Of a DNA stretch of 36,053 nt, positions 1 to 7,131 are shown piece by piece. A program made the translations under genes and the position numbers. The stretch lies in the NCBI GenBank assembly GCA_016207415.1, contig JACQPT010000110.1, positions 1 through 36,053 on the forward strand, written 5' to 3'. A model generated the notes under the pieces. The model made no database searches. It worked only from the letters and a program-made list of their open reading frames with translations, and had not been told where the DNA came from. Every line of letters begins with the position of its first letter. The stretch's first letter is position 1. The stretch is from Ignavibacteriales bacterium (GTDB lineage Bacteria > Bacteroidota > Ignavibacteria > UBA10030).

Positions 1-947
1 GTATAAACGCCTGCGAACTTTTCAACGAATGTTTGCGAAGGAGCTCGCTGACTCTCGGCTTCTTCGACTAAGTGCACGATGCGCGCGATCGTGGAGTCGG
101 AAGCTGGCTTGGTCGCGCGGATCTCTAAAGTGCCCCTCTGATTCAACGAACCGGCAAAAACGGCATCGCCAGTTTTTTTTGTGATAGGCACAGACTCTCC
201 AGTAATGGCTGATTGGTCGACCGTGGAAAAACCGTGGAGAACTTCGCCGTCAAGCGGAATCCTCTCACCCGGCCGCAGGACAAGAACATCGCCGACGTCG
301 ACGGATTCGACGGGCACGACGATCTCGGTCTTGCCTCTTTTCACCGTTGCCGTCGAAGGAGAAAGCTTCATCAGAGAGTGGATGGCGTTTCGAGTCCGGT
401 CTATGCTCAGGGATTCCAGCAGGAGCGAGAATGCAAAGAGCAGCATAACGGCTGCGCCTTCGGCATGTTCTCCCATAACGACAGCACCAATGACGGCAAT
501 CGTCATAAGGAAGTTCATGTCGAGCGAAAGATTCTTCACTGCACTCCACGCCCTGAGGCCGACATGCCATCCGGAGGAGACGATGGCCGCTATGAAGAAT
601 GCGCCCACGATGTCGGGGGACGCGTCCAGGACACGAGCAATTTGTCCGCACGCAAAGAGGGTGGCTGAAGAAATCACAGAGAACAGGAGGCGGCGGGATG
701 TCCGTCTTTTCGCCCGAGTGTGTCGGGAATCAACCTGACCGGGAAGCCCGATCTGCTTCAGGGCTTTGAGGATTTCAGACTCTCTGGACGAGTGTTGCAC
801 AGTAAGCGTGTGCGAAACGAGGTTAAACCGTAGTGTTTGGACGCCGTCGAGTGCCGAGAGCCTTTTGCGGATAAGAGCTTCTTCTGCTGCACAACAGAGG
901 TCGTTGATGGTGAAGACGGACTGTCTTGTGTGTACCGACGATGCCAT
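1..947 (-). CDS. Zn/Cd/Pb-type P1B ATPase, N-terminal part (cut by window edge)
   Basis: Heavy-metal efflux ATPase of the inner membrane that uses ATP to pump soft divalent cations out of the cytoplasm. Only the first 315 residues lie in the window; the phosphorylation and nucleotide-binding domains are beyond base 1. Residues 10-70 look like a heavy-metal-associated (HMA) domain with a CCxxE motif (C18, C19, E22) in place of the usual CxxC, a variant known from Zn-transporting ATPases. Hydrophobic segments lie at about 88-105, 113-130 and 144-180. The actuator domain follows, with TGES at 249-252. The ATG overlaps the stop of the upstream ArsR gene by one base (TGATG), so translation is probably coupled. 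The SmtB-type partner supports Zn or Cd as substrate. Family is certain; the exact metal is inferred. Confidence 0.93.
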   Translation of the reverse strand, partial: MASSVHTRQSVFTINDLCCAAEEALIRKRLSALDGVQTLRFNLVSHTLTVQHSSRESEILKALKQIGLPGQVDSRHTRAKRRTSRRLLFSVISSATLFACGQIARVLDASPDIVGAFFIAAIVSSGWHVGLRAWSAVKNLSLDMNFLMTIAVIGAVVMGEHAEGAAVMLLFAFSLLLESLSIDRTRNAIHSLMKLSPSTATVKRGKTEIVVPVESVDVGDVLVLRPGERIPLDGEVLHGFSTVDQSAITGESVPITKKTGDAVFAGSLNQRGTLEIRATKPASDSTIARIVHLVEEAESQRAPSQTFVEKFAGVY

Positions 948-1297
948 CAATACTCAGAAATGTGTCTTGAGGCGACCCGGATGAGGTCCTCGATATGTTC
1001 GTCGTCGAGGGAATAAAAAACCATTTTGCCATTTTTTCGCTGTTTTACGAGTCGAAGAGTCTTCAAAAGTCGCAGCTGGTGCGAGACGGCGGATTCAGAA
1101 ACCCCAAGCACTTTAGCAATGTCGAACGTGCACAGCTCGTCCTTCGACAATGCCATCACAATCTTGAGCCGCGTGGGGTCGCTCAGAACTTTGAAGGTCT
1201 CACTGAGGTCGATGATCTTCTCGTCGTTTGCCAGGTTTTTCAGCGCCGACCGGATATGGGCCTGATGGTCGTGCTTTGCGGAAGAAGTTGTTTTCAC
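947..1297 (-). CDS. SmtB/ArsR-family metal-responsive repressor
   Basis: Winged-helix transcriptional repressor of 116 residues that should release DNA when it binds metal. The core reads as a typical ArsR fold, with helix-turn-helix residues around LGVSESAVSHQLRLL. The C-terminal helix carries D99, H101, H112 and E115, which reproduces the residue types and spacing (+2, +11, +3) of the SmtB alpha-5 zinc site. The alpha-3 site has a single cysteine in ELCTFD, where CadC/ArsR proteins have CVC, so a thiol-rich Cd/As site is less likely. The start is GTG, with no clear Shine-Dalgarno; the operator occupies the leader. The gene overlaps the downstream ATPase start by one base. Predicted role: zinc-induced autorepression of the efflux operon. 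Confidence 0.93.
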   Translation of the reverse strand: MKTTSSAKHDHQAHIRSALKNLANDEKIIDLSETFKVLSDPTRLKIVMALSKDELCTFDIAKVLGVSESAVSHQLRLLKTLRLVKQRKNGKMVFYSLDDEHIEDLIRVASRHISEY

Positions 1298-1298
1298 A

Positions 1299-1324
1299 AA
1301 CGATTGAGCATTTGTTCAATCGTT
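1299..1324 (-). promoter_or_regulatory. ArsR/SmtB-type operator palindrome
   Basis: Perfect 9-bp arms (1299-1307 and 1316-1324, AACGATTGA/TCAATCGTT) around an 8-bp centre. On the minus strand the core reads TTGAACAAATGCTCAA, close to the TGAAxx..xxTTCA-type palindromes bound by SmtB/ArsR repressors. It lies between the -10 box and the GTG start of the repressor gene and covers the expected transcription start, so a bound repressor would block transcription initiation. Confidence 0.85.
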
Positions 1325-1352
1325 AATATATGGAATTTTATCAGGAAGTCAA
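1325..1352 (-). promoter_or_regulatory. Promoter of the arsR-ATPase operon
   Basis: Minus-strand -35 TTGACT (1352-1347), 16-bp spacer, -10 TATATT (1330-1325). The operator palindrome abuts the -10 box immediately downstream. Confidence 0.7.
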
Positions 1353-1507
1353 GCATGAGGAATGAAGAGGCTGGCTAAAATGTAGCTCGGGAAGGTTTCC
1401 TGTTGCGAGCGGCGTGGCGCCAGGTTGCTTGCGTTAAAAAGAGAATGTCTTCAACCCTTGCACATTCGGAGAGGGCACTTGACGGCAGAAATCGTCGATG
1501 GGAATTT

Positions 1508-1575
1508 TGCCACGACTTTTCCCGAAGGTCAAGAAGTGATTCCTTTGGGAGATGGCTTCGCCAAAAGTCGTGGCA
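1508..1575. repeat. Long inverted repeat downstream of the transglutaminase gene
   Basis: Two 20-base arms (1508-1527 and 1556-1575) are complementary at 18 of 20 positions (TGCCACGACTTTT then CGAAG, two mismatches between), separated by 28 bases. The structure begins five bases after the stop codon of the minus-strand gene at 1581. Neither side has a run of T after the stem, so it is not a classical intrinsic terminator; it could still stabilise the 3' end of the mRNA. The rest of the 283-base gap 1298-1580 holds the operator and promoter near 1300-1352; I see no gene in it. Confidence 0.6.
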
Positions 1576-1580
1576 CACAC

Positions 1581-2822
1581 CTATTGTCCACGAAACGAAA
1601 GCACCGTCAGAAATGATTCCTGACCCGAAAATTTTGCCACGAGATGGATATCACCCTTGCCGACAGCGGCGGTTCCGGAATATTCATTCCCATTCTGTTG
1701 CAGAAACGTCCACTTCTCAGAATGCACAACGGCCACTTTTTCCGCGGCAGTCATTCTGATGCGAAACTCCTGCCCCGGACTCGACTGAAGCACTCCGTCC
1801 ATGGGCGAGATGAGGAAACAACCGTTTTCAAAGAAAGTGCTGTAGGCTCTCGGATAAACCCGTTCACTCGGTTCCTCACAATCCACGCGATAATCCAGCG
1901 CCCACGAATATTGACCGGCGTCGCTTTTGCGCTTGGCAAAGAGACGGAGTAAGTATGTACCTTCCGCCGGGAGCGAAGATCGAATTTCGATTTCATCATC
2001 CGACCTCTGGGTGAAAACACGCGTGTCATCGAATCTTTTCCCGCCCTGTTCGAGGCTGGCGAGCACGAGAGCGTCTGGGGCGGCATCGAGCCTTACTGTT
2101 AATTCTTTCCGCGCTGAAATGATGGCGCTCGTATGACTCTTCAGCTTAAGTCCCGACCAAAAAAAAGGCGGTCGAAGAAAGACAAGGTTCTCGTACTGTT
2201 CCCTTGTGACGGGCTTCTCGAGAAGTTGCCATTTTTCATCGGTCGGGAAGTGGTCGTAAATAAACTCTTCGGGAGGTGTCAGAAAATAGTGTTCCTGGAA
2301 AAATCGAACGTACTGCTTCTGCTCATCGACATAACCTGCGCCCCATGTGCAGTCTAGCAATTGCCATCTACCGTCGATCTTCACTGCATTCCACGCATGA
2401 TTGGGCCGCCCGCCGATGCTCCCGCCGGCCTCAAAACGGTGGCCTTTTGCAAAGCCGGCAATCTTTACGACCTCCAGCCGTGCGGCTTTGGCAATTTGCT
2501 CGAACAAACCCGCATATCCGTCGCAAACAGCTTTTCTTTCTTTCAGAGCGTTGCCGGCGCTTGAGGAGGAAAGGTCTCTGGAAAAAAATGCTTTTGTGTC
2601 ATACGCGATATTCTGTGTGACCCACCGAAAGATCGCCCTGATTCTCTGTTTGTCGTTCTTCGCAGGCTCAACAAGATAGCGGCCGAGTGTTTCATAGGAC
2701 CTTTCCGCGTCCGCGGGAACCTCAAGAGCGTGCCGGTCGATCCGAGAAAAATCCTCCTCCGAATCGATCTGGGCTGAAGCATGGAGGGGAAAAAGGAATA
2801 TCAGAATTGAAAGTTTTTTCAT
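1581..2822 (-). CDS. Secreted transglutaminase-like (kyphoscoliosis peptidase-type) protein
   Basis: Exported protein of 413 residues with a transglutaminase/papain-like core. The ATG at 2822 is preferred over an upstream in-frame TTG because it starts directly with a signal peptide (MKKLSILIFLFPLHASA). The catalytic triad is visible as C100 (in AVCDGYAGL), H142 (in NHAWNAV) and D157 (in QLLDCTWG), the usual order of transglutaminase-like proteases. Residues from about 220 to the end look like two beta-rich domains of the kind seen in secreted KY-type proteins. It is the last of four closely spaced minus-strand genes, 26 bases after the metallo-beta-lactamase gene. Function could be peptide-bond hydrolysis or cross-linking in the envelope; the substrate is unknown. 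Confidence 0.85.
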   Translation of the reverse strand: MKKLSILIFLFPLHASAQIDSEEDFSRIDRHALEVPADAERSYETLGRYLVEPAKNDKQRIRAIFRWVTQNIAYDTKAFFSRDLSSSSAGNALKERKAVCDGYAGLFEQIAKAARLEVVKIAGFAKGHRFEAGGSIGGRPNHAWNAVKIDGRWQLLDCTWGAGYVDEQKQYVRFFQEHYFLTPPEEFIYDHFPTDEKWQLLEKPVTREQYENLVFLRPPFFWSGLKLKSHTSAIISARKELTVRLDAAPDALVLASLEQGGKRFDDTRVFTQRSDDEIEIRSSLPAEGTYLLRLFAKRKSDAGQYSWALDYRVDCEEPSERVYPRAYSTFFENGCFLISPMDGVLQSSPGQEFRIRMTAAEKVAVVHSEKWTFLQQNGNEYSGTAAVGKGDIHLVAKFSGQESFLTVLSFRGQ

Positions 2823-2848
2823 TGGCAACCTGTTTATGTCAAGTGATG

Positions 2849-3766
2849 TCAATATCTTTCCAAATCCTTGCCTACCACGACCCGCCCTTGAAATCCGGCA
2901 GCTTTGATCGCAGAGATCATTTCTTCATCCATCCCACCCATGCGTACGACATGGTGCAATACGAGAAGCTTCGGCTGAGCCCGAGAGGCAATTCTGCCCA
3001 GCTCCTTATCCGACGTGTGAAACTCGCGCATGTATTTCGGCCAATCCTCGCCTCCGGGCCGATTCTCCGGCGCAAGACGAGCTTCCGGATATACCTCATG
3101 AACAAGTACATCAGCACGCATGGCCGCTTTTTCAAGCTCAGCGCTCGGTTTTGTGTCGCCGGAGATAACAATCGAGCGCGTCCGAGTGTCATTTCGATAA
3201 CCGAAAGCATGCTTCCAATTACCATGGGGAACAGCGAAAGCGGTTACCTTCACGCCGTCAACTTCATACACAACGCCGGGTTTGATTTCGTGAACGTCCG
3301 CCCTGTAGGCATCAGGAGTTTGGTGCTCGAGACCTTCTACGCGAACCTTAATGTCTTCCGCATACGCGGCATACAGATGCATCGTCATGCTGCTTAGCCC
3401 GGGAGGGCCAAATACGCTAAGAGGTTCTTTTCTCCCCATCACCCATGACGTAAAAAGGAGGTCAGGATACCCGAGCGTGTGGTCGCTGTGCAAATGCGTG
3501 ATAAAAAGCGCTGTTACGCCATTAATTGGGAGTTCTGCAGCGGCGAGTTGCCGCTCAACACCGGGACCGGCGTCGAAAACGAAAACCCTTGCGCCTACGA
3601 CCACAGCAGTTGCCGGCCCCTGTGCTTGGGGGCTGGGACGCGGCATTCCAGTGCCCAGCAGAACCACGATTGTGCTATCCTGCGTCAACTGACAGAAAGA
3701 GCTTATCGTAGCAAAACACACGATGCAAAACAAGAGGATAAACCGAATGGGCTTTAAACGTTCCAT
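2849..3766 (-). CDS. Secreted metallo-beta-lactamase-fold hydrolase (RNase Z/AtsA-like)
   Basis: Predicted zinc hydrolase of 305 residues exported to the periplasm or outside. The ATG at 3766 has AAGGA just upstream and begins a signal peptide (about residues 1-25), whereas a longer reading from 4057 would run antisense-like sequence through the neighbouring gene. The metal motif THLHSDH gives H91, H93, D95, H96; SGDT (third-ligand Asp) and a later LVLHH complete the fold. The GTGMPRP start of the domain and the HEVYPE segment resemble the RNase Z-like and AtsA arylsulfatase branch. A signal peptide argues against a tRNA substrate. It follows the DUF5655 gene by five bases. Confidence 0.88.
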   Translation of the reverse strand: MERLKPIRFILLFCIVCFATISSFCQLTQDSTIVVLLGTGMPRPSPQAQGPATAVVVGARVFVFDAGPGVERQLAAAELPINGVTALFITHLHSDHTLGYPDLLFTSWVMGRKEPLSVFGPPGLSSMTMHLYAAYAEDIKVRVEGLEHQTPDAYRADVHEIKPGVVYEVDGVKVTAFAVPHGNWKHAFGYRNDTRTRSIVISGDTKPSAELEKAAMRADVLVHEVYPEARLAPENRPGGEDWPKYMREFHTSDKELGRIASRAQPKLLVLHHVVRMGGMDEEMISAIKAAGFQGRVVVGKDLERY

Positions 3767-3771
3767 CGTCC

Positions 3772-4326
3772 TTAATCCCTTTTGTTTTTCAGATATTTTT
3801 GAGTGCCCACACCGTAAGACTCCCGGAGAAGCGAAACAAAATGGCCGTCGAAGTCTTTTTCTGAATCGATGCGAAACAAGTGCCCCTGGAAGTGGGAAGC
3901 ATATGCTTGGTATTTCACGAGCTTTGGATGTCGGACCTTGCGCGGGAGGCCAAGTCCGCACAGGAGATAGGATTTTCTTGGATAAGCTCCGGCGAATCGC
4001 ACCCGGACCATGAAGACAACGCTGGATTTTCGCGGAATCATCGTCACTCGTCCGCAAGCGCGCACGAGTTTCTCAAACGTGCGGAATAGGCGAAGCACAT
4101 GAGGGTCGCTTTTCGCGAACAGTTCTTTCAACGTGTGCTTTCCGCAGGAATGCCAGATGTTGGATGTAACAAACTTCGCGCCGCATTTCGGACATCGCCA
4201 GAGAGGTTTTTTGATATTGTCAGACACGAGGCTGGACAAAACAAAATTTCCAAGATCTATTATTCCCTGTTCGATATTGGAAATTCGCTTTGAATGATGA
4301 GTATCGAACTCCTCATATCGAATCAT
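3772..4326 (-). CDS. DUF5655-type zinc-ribbon protein
   Basis: Small cytoplasmic protein of 184 residues. It has a treble-clef or zinc-ribbon-like motif, WRCPKCGAKF followed by NIWHSCG (C45, C48, H59, C61), then a compact domain with FRTFEKLVRACGRVTMIPRKSSVVFMVR features typical of DUF5655 proteins. Biochemical role is unknown. The ATG at 4326 is chosen because it lies after the stop of the upstream DCC gene; a longer reading to 4506 would overlap that gene by 140 bases and adds Ser/Arg-rich sequence unlike the family. Spacing suggests cotranscription with the genes on both sides. Confidence 0.75.
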   Translation of the reverse strand: MIRYEEFDTHHSKRISNIEQGIIDLGNFVLSSLVSDNIKKPLWRCPKCGAKFVTSNIWHSCGKHTLKELFAKSDPHVLRLFRTFEKLVRACGRVTMIPRKSSVVFMVRVRFAGAYPRKSYLLCGLGLPRKVRHPKLVKYQAYASHFQGHLFRIDSEKDFDGHFVSLLRESYGVGTQKYLKNKRD

Positions 4327-4366
4327 GGGCACTTTTTGTACGGCGACCTGTGAAGAAAGCTTAGTT

Positions 4367-4807
4367 TCATTTCCCTGGCGAAAGGAAACGGTGGCGGATC
4401 TCAGGCGTGGGCACCATGCACTCGTCGCTTCTGCCGAAAAGAACGTATCGATGGCGTGCGAGAAGCCCGTAGAGCGGCTCACGCAAAAACGCCGGGACGA
4501 TGGCAAACGCGTAAAAGAAGCGAATCAATCCGCGAAGCCTTTTAACAACGTTCAAGACGGCGGTCGTGCCGGTGAAGATTTCTCCTCGCTCCAGAAGCAC
4601 AATCGTTTCCATCTGTCCAACATGCTTTTTGTTCAGCATCCTTTGGGCTTCGTTGCTTTGAAGGGGTGCGAATTGGAAAATTTCGCCGGGATCGCGACGG
4701 ATCACGAATTGCACGAAGCCGTTGCACAAATCGCAAACTCCATCGAAAAAAATAACAGGATGAGAGAGTTCAACATTGACATTAACCTTTGAGAGATCAC
4801 TCCTCAC
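4367..4807 (-). CDS. DCC-family (DUF393/YuxK-like) thiol-disulfide oxidoreductase
   Basis: Protein of 146 residues with the family signature FFDGVCDLCNGFVQFVIRRD, where DGVC-x-x-C (C25, C28) is the predicted redox CxxC pair in a thioredoxin-like fold. No signal peptide, so it is probably cytoplasmic; a hydrophobic stretch near residues 92-113 is normal in the family. The start is GTG (4807); no in-frame ATG precedes the DCC motif, and the Shine-Dalgarno is weak, so the true start could shift by a few codons. First gene of the four-gene minus-strand group. Redox partner is unknown. Confidence 0.9.
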   Translation of the reverse strand: MRSDLSKVNVNVELSHPVIFFDGVCDLCNGFVQFVIRRDPGEIFQFAPLQSNEAQRMLNKKHVGQMETIVLLERGEIFTGTTAVLNVVKRLRGLIRFFYAFAIVPAFLREPLYGLLARHRYVLFGRSDECMVPTPEIRHRFLSPGK

Positions 4808-4915
4808 AACTAGTCGCCGAAATAGTGAAAATTTCCCTTTGTCGTGTGTACTTTTTACACAGACAGCGTCGAATGGGTCTTCGGAATAGAAAAACGCCAG
4901 ACATGAAATTCCCGC

Positions 4916-4944
4916 GTGACAAATTTAGGGATTTCTTGTATTAT
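4916..4944 (+). promoter_or_regulatory. Promoter of the membrane protein/vWA unit
   Basis: -35 GTGACA (4916-4921), 17-bp spacer, -10 TATTAT (4939-4944). It would give a leader of about 170 nucleotides before the ATG at 5122. Confidence 0.6.
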
Positions 4945-5042
4945 TCAAAAGAGCCGCTCACTTGTTGATTGGCGTCACCACAGTCCAAGAGCCGTTTCCT
5001 TACCAATGTAAAGATACACATCCGGGAGGCAGCCGAGTTCGT

Positions 5043-5094
5043 TTCTTGAGCACGCTCGATTTTCGGAGAGCCAAGGCACGCTCAAGAAGTTTTT
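5043..5094 (+). terminator. Terminator- or attenuator-like stem-loop in the 5' leader
   Basis: Perfect 9-bp arms TTCTTGAGC (5043-5051) and GCTCAAGAA (5080-5088) with a 28-base loop, followed by GTTTTT (5089-5094). It lies inside the leader of the gene at 5122, downstream of its promoter, so it could act as an attenuator. The long loop and short T run make it weak as a constitutive terminator. Confidence 0.4.
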
Positions 5095-5106
5095 CATACG
5101 ATCGTG

Positions 5107-5121
5107 TAGGAGGGCCTCCTA
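5107..5121 (+). promoter_or_regulatory. Ribosome binding site embedded in a perfect palindrome
   Basis: TAGGAGG-G-CCTCCTA is a 15-base palindrome ending just before the ATG at 5122. AGGAGG (5108-5113) is an ideal Shine-Dalgarno with an 8-base spacer; CCTCC (5116-5120) is the anti-Shine-Dalgarno sequence in cis and could mask it, either by pairing between transcripts or in an alternative fold. Confidence 0.6.
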
Positions 5122-6333
5122 ATGGTTGTCGATACGAGCAGTATTCTCCAGTTTTTTCTCGCCGTATTGCTGTTTCCAACGTTGTTTCAATCGGAATTCC
5201 TGCAGTTTGCCTGGGGAGCGGACGATGTCGTCTGGGTGATGGTGCTCAAACGTCTTTTTCTCGTCCTGCCAGTCTTTGCGATCATAGCGGGATGTTGGGT
5301 GAGCATCCCGTCGCTGCTGACGGTCCTGTTTCGGCATAAACGGCAGGAGTTCGTCACTGCGCTGTTTATCACGTGGTGGGACCTCGGAAAATCCATTGCC
5401 TCGTATTGGGGCGGGATCTTCAAATTCCTCGTCACCTTACTGGGTTCACTCGTCGCACTCTTGAAAGTGACGGTTTTTGGCCTCTGGTCGATCATGCAGG
5501 AAATTCTCTTCCTGCCGTTTCGATTGATGCGGAGCGCTGGCCAGAGCGTTGTGAGTTCGCCGGTACCGTGGATTGCCGTCTTCCTGACGATATTCTGGTG
5601 TCTCATCGAAGCCATGATCTTCACCTATGTCACCTCGCCTCTGGTCGCGGATACTTTATCGAACATTACAGGAGAGCAATTGTCCATAGGGTTGATGAGG
5701 ATCCCACTTTTTATTTTTCTTTTCTTTGTTGTCCTGGGAAGTTATGCGGTGCTCTCGAATCTGGTCGCTGCGGTGAAAAGCAAGAATGTGTACTCCATCG
5801 TCGGCATTGCTGTTATTGAATTTGTTGTCCTGTTTGTCGAGGTCGTCTTCCTGTACAGGGAATTTGTGGATTCTCTGGTTCCGTGGTTCGCTCAGTACTC
5901 GGAAGGGTTCGAGCTGGGCGTGTTCTGGACTCTCGCCATCGCATGCCTCGCCTGGTTTGGTGTGAGGAGTATTTCGTGGTTTCTGTTTGCGGCCCACGGG
6001 ACGCCGACCATCCTGTCCGTCATTCAGGGCAAGGGTCTGGGGATGGCCGCCGCCTCGGAGCCTGCGAAAACCCGCTTTGTCGCGTTCTCTTCGGAGTTTA
6101 TCAACAAGATCAAGGAAGAGGCCGATTGGATCAAAACAAAAGGGGATGAGCTGCTTGCGGCGTTCATGTTGCCGCCTCTTCAGGTTGTCGCAGCTACGAT
6201 TAATTTTTGCATTCTCCTCGTCAGCGGAAAACACCTTTTTGCGCTGCCGTTTAAGAGCATGGATTCGCTCCTGAGTTCGAGGTCGCTTCTTGAAAATCTT
6301 GCTCCTCACAGAGAAACAGTTTCGCAAGCATGA
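5122..6333 (+). CDS. Polytopic inner-membrane protein of unknown function
   Basis: A 403-residue protein I do not recognise. About eight or nine hydrophobic segments are visible (about 8-22, 43-62, 100-125, 150-172, 195-215, 223-247, 270-292, 360-375). Between them is a soluble stretch (about 295-355) rich in charged residues (FINKIKEEADWIKTKGDELL). No transporter, kinase or protease motif is evident. The ATG follows a perfect AGGAGG. It is 15 bases upstream of the vWA lipoprotein gene and shares a promoter with it, so the two proteins probably work together at the membrane. Codon use resembles the surroundings; no sign of transfer. Confidence 0.85.
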   Translation: MVVDTSSILQFFLAVLLFPTLFQSEFLQFAWGADDVVWVMVLKRLFLVLPVFAIIAGCWVSIPSLLTVLFRHKRQEFVTALFITWWDLGKSIASYWGGIFKFLVTLLGSLVALLKVTVFGLWSIMQEILFLPFRLMRSAGQSVVSSPVPWIAVFLTIFWCLIEAMIFTYVTSPLVADTLSNITGEQLSIGLMRIPLFIFLFFVVLGSYAVLSNLVAAVKSKNVYSIVGIAVIEFVVLFVEVVFLYREFVDSLVPWFAQYSEGFELGVFWTLAIACLAWFGVRSISWFLFAAHGTPTILSVIQGKGLGMAAASEPAKTRFVAFSSEFINKIKEEADWIKTKGDELLAAFMLPPLQVVAATINFCILLVSGKHLFALPFKSMDSLLSSRSLLENLAPHRETVSQA

Positions 6334-6348
6334 CGGGGGGAGGCCATT

Positions 6349-7119
6349 ATGCAAAATCTATCGAAGATCTTTTTAGGAATCCTGACCGCAGCTGTTTTCA
6401 TTGCAGGATGTGGGTTGGGGGATGGGAGTGCCGAGAAACCGCGCCTTTCCCTGTTTGTGGCATTCGACATCAGCGGGTCGTTCATGAAAAGCGGCCATTA
6501 CGAAAACTCGATCGATTTCCTGGCGCGTTATTTGTACGCACATCTTAACGGGCTGGGCGGTCTGGAAGTACCGAATGCCTTGTTCGTAAGCTCAATCGGC
6601 GGCGCATCGGCAAACGAGCCAAAAACTTTTTATCCGCGGCAGCTCTTTGAAAACAAAAGCGTCGATGAAATCGCCCAGAAACTTCGTGAGGTCTTTCCCA
6701 AAGGGACGGAAAATCCGTACACGGACTACAATGCCTTCTTTGAACAGGTCGCCATGACCGTGAGGAACAGAAAACTCGTCCTCAGACCGGTGTCGATCGT
6801 GATGGTGAGCGATGGAATTCCCGACGTCAAAAAAGAAGGGCGGACGGATTTTCGGAGTATCGCATTGAAACCTCTGGAGGGTCTGGCGCGGAATATCACG
6901 CTGCGGTTGCTTTACACGAACGCAGAAGTCGGCAAAAACTGGCAAACCAAAGTCCCGAGAAGCAGGGTGAAAGTGTGGACTCAGGATGCGGAAGTCATGA
7001 CAACCTGGAGTGACCCCAAGATCTACTCGGCGGAAAAGCCGGTGGAGGAACAAGAACGATTCTTTTCATGGGTAAAGGACAACGTGGATTTCGGCGTGAG
7101 TGCCCGACGCGTCGACTGA
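6349..7119 (+). CDS. vWA-domain lipoprotein
   Basis: A 256-residue lipoprotein: signal peptide and lipobox FIAGC with C21 as the predicted lipidated cysteine. The rest is a von Willebrand factor A-like domain. The MIDAS metal site is visible as D40-x-S42-x-S44 (FVAFDISGSF), a Thr in NPYTDYNAF (T125) and D155 in MVSDGIPD. vWA domains bind partner proteins through a Mg2+ at this site. The start has a strong GGGGGGAGG ribosome binding site 6 bases upstream. It follows the polytopic membrane protein gene and ends 12 bases from a convergent hydrolase gene, with no hairpin between. Partner and function are unknown. Confidence 0.88.
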   Translation: MQNLSKIFLGILTAAVFIAGCGLGDGSAEKPRLSLFVAFDISGSFMKSGHYENSIDFLARYLYAHLNGLGGLEVPNALFVSSIGGASANEPKTFYPRQLFENKSVDEIAQKLREVFPKGTENPYTDYNAFFEQVAMTVRNRKLVLRPVSIVMVSDGIPDVKKEGRTDFRSIALKPLEGLARNITLRLLYTNAEVGKNWQTKVPRSRVKVWTQDAEVMTTWSDPKIYSAEKPVEEQERFFSWVKDNVDFGVSARRVD

Positions 7120-7131
7120 AGGAACTGAAAA

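Larger units (their letters stand above)
4808..5121. other. Intergenic region with plus-strand promoter and structured leader
   Basis: A 314-base gap between divergent genes. It holds a plus-strand promoter (4916-4944), a stem-loop followed by T residues (5043-5094) and a palindrome around the ribosome binding site (5107-5121). Near 4846-4858 there is a small TGTGTA/TACACA palindrome that could be an operator for the minus-strand operon. I see no convincing small ORF or known riboswitch. Confidence 0.55.

Noticed and set aside
1375-1578. 67-residue minus-strand reading frame downstream of the transglutaminase gene
   Set aside because: It runs through the inverted repeat, has no start signal, no recognisable domain and an Arg/His-heavy composition typical of chance frames.
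1503-1642. 13-base direct repeat (1503-1515 and 1630-1642) as an attachment site
   Set aside because: No integrase, tRNA or foreign gene is between the copies, and one copy is inside the coding end of the gene; it is treated as part of the local duplication.
3767-4057. Extended N-terminus of the metallo-beta-lactamase protein
   Set aside because: It would overlap the DUF5655 gene in another frame and hides the signal peptide that begins at 3766, which has its own ribosome binding site.
4327-4506. Extended start of the DUF5655 protein
   Set aside because: It overlaps the DCC gene by 140 bases and adds Ser/Arg-rich sequence unlike the family.
4945-5121. Known riboswitch in the leader of the membrane/vWA unit
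   Set aside because: No conserved core of any class I can recognise; only a stem-loop and a palindrome are visible.
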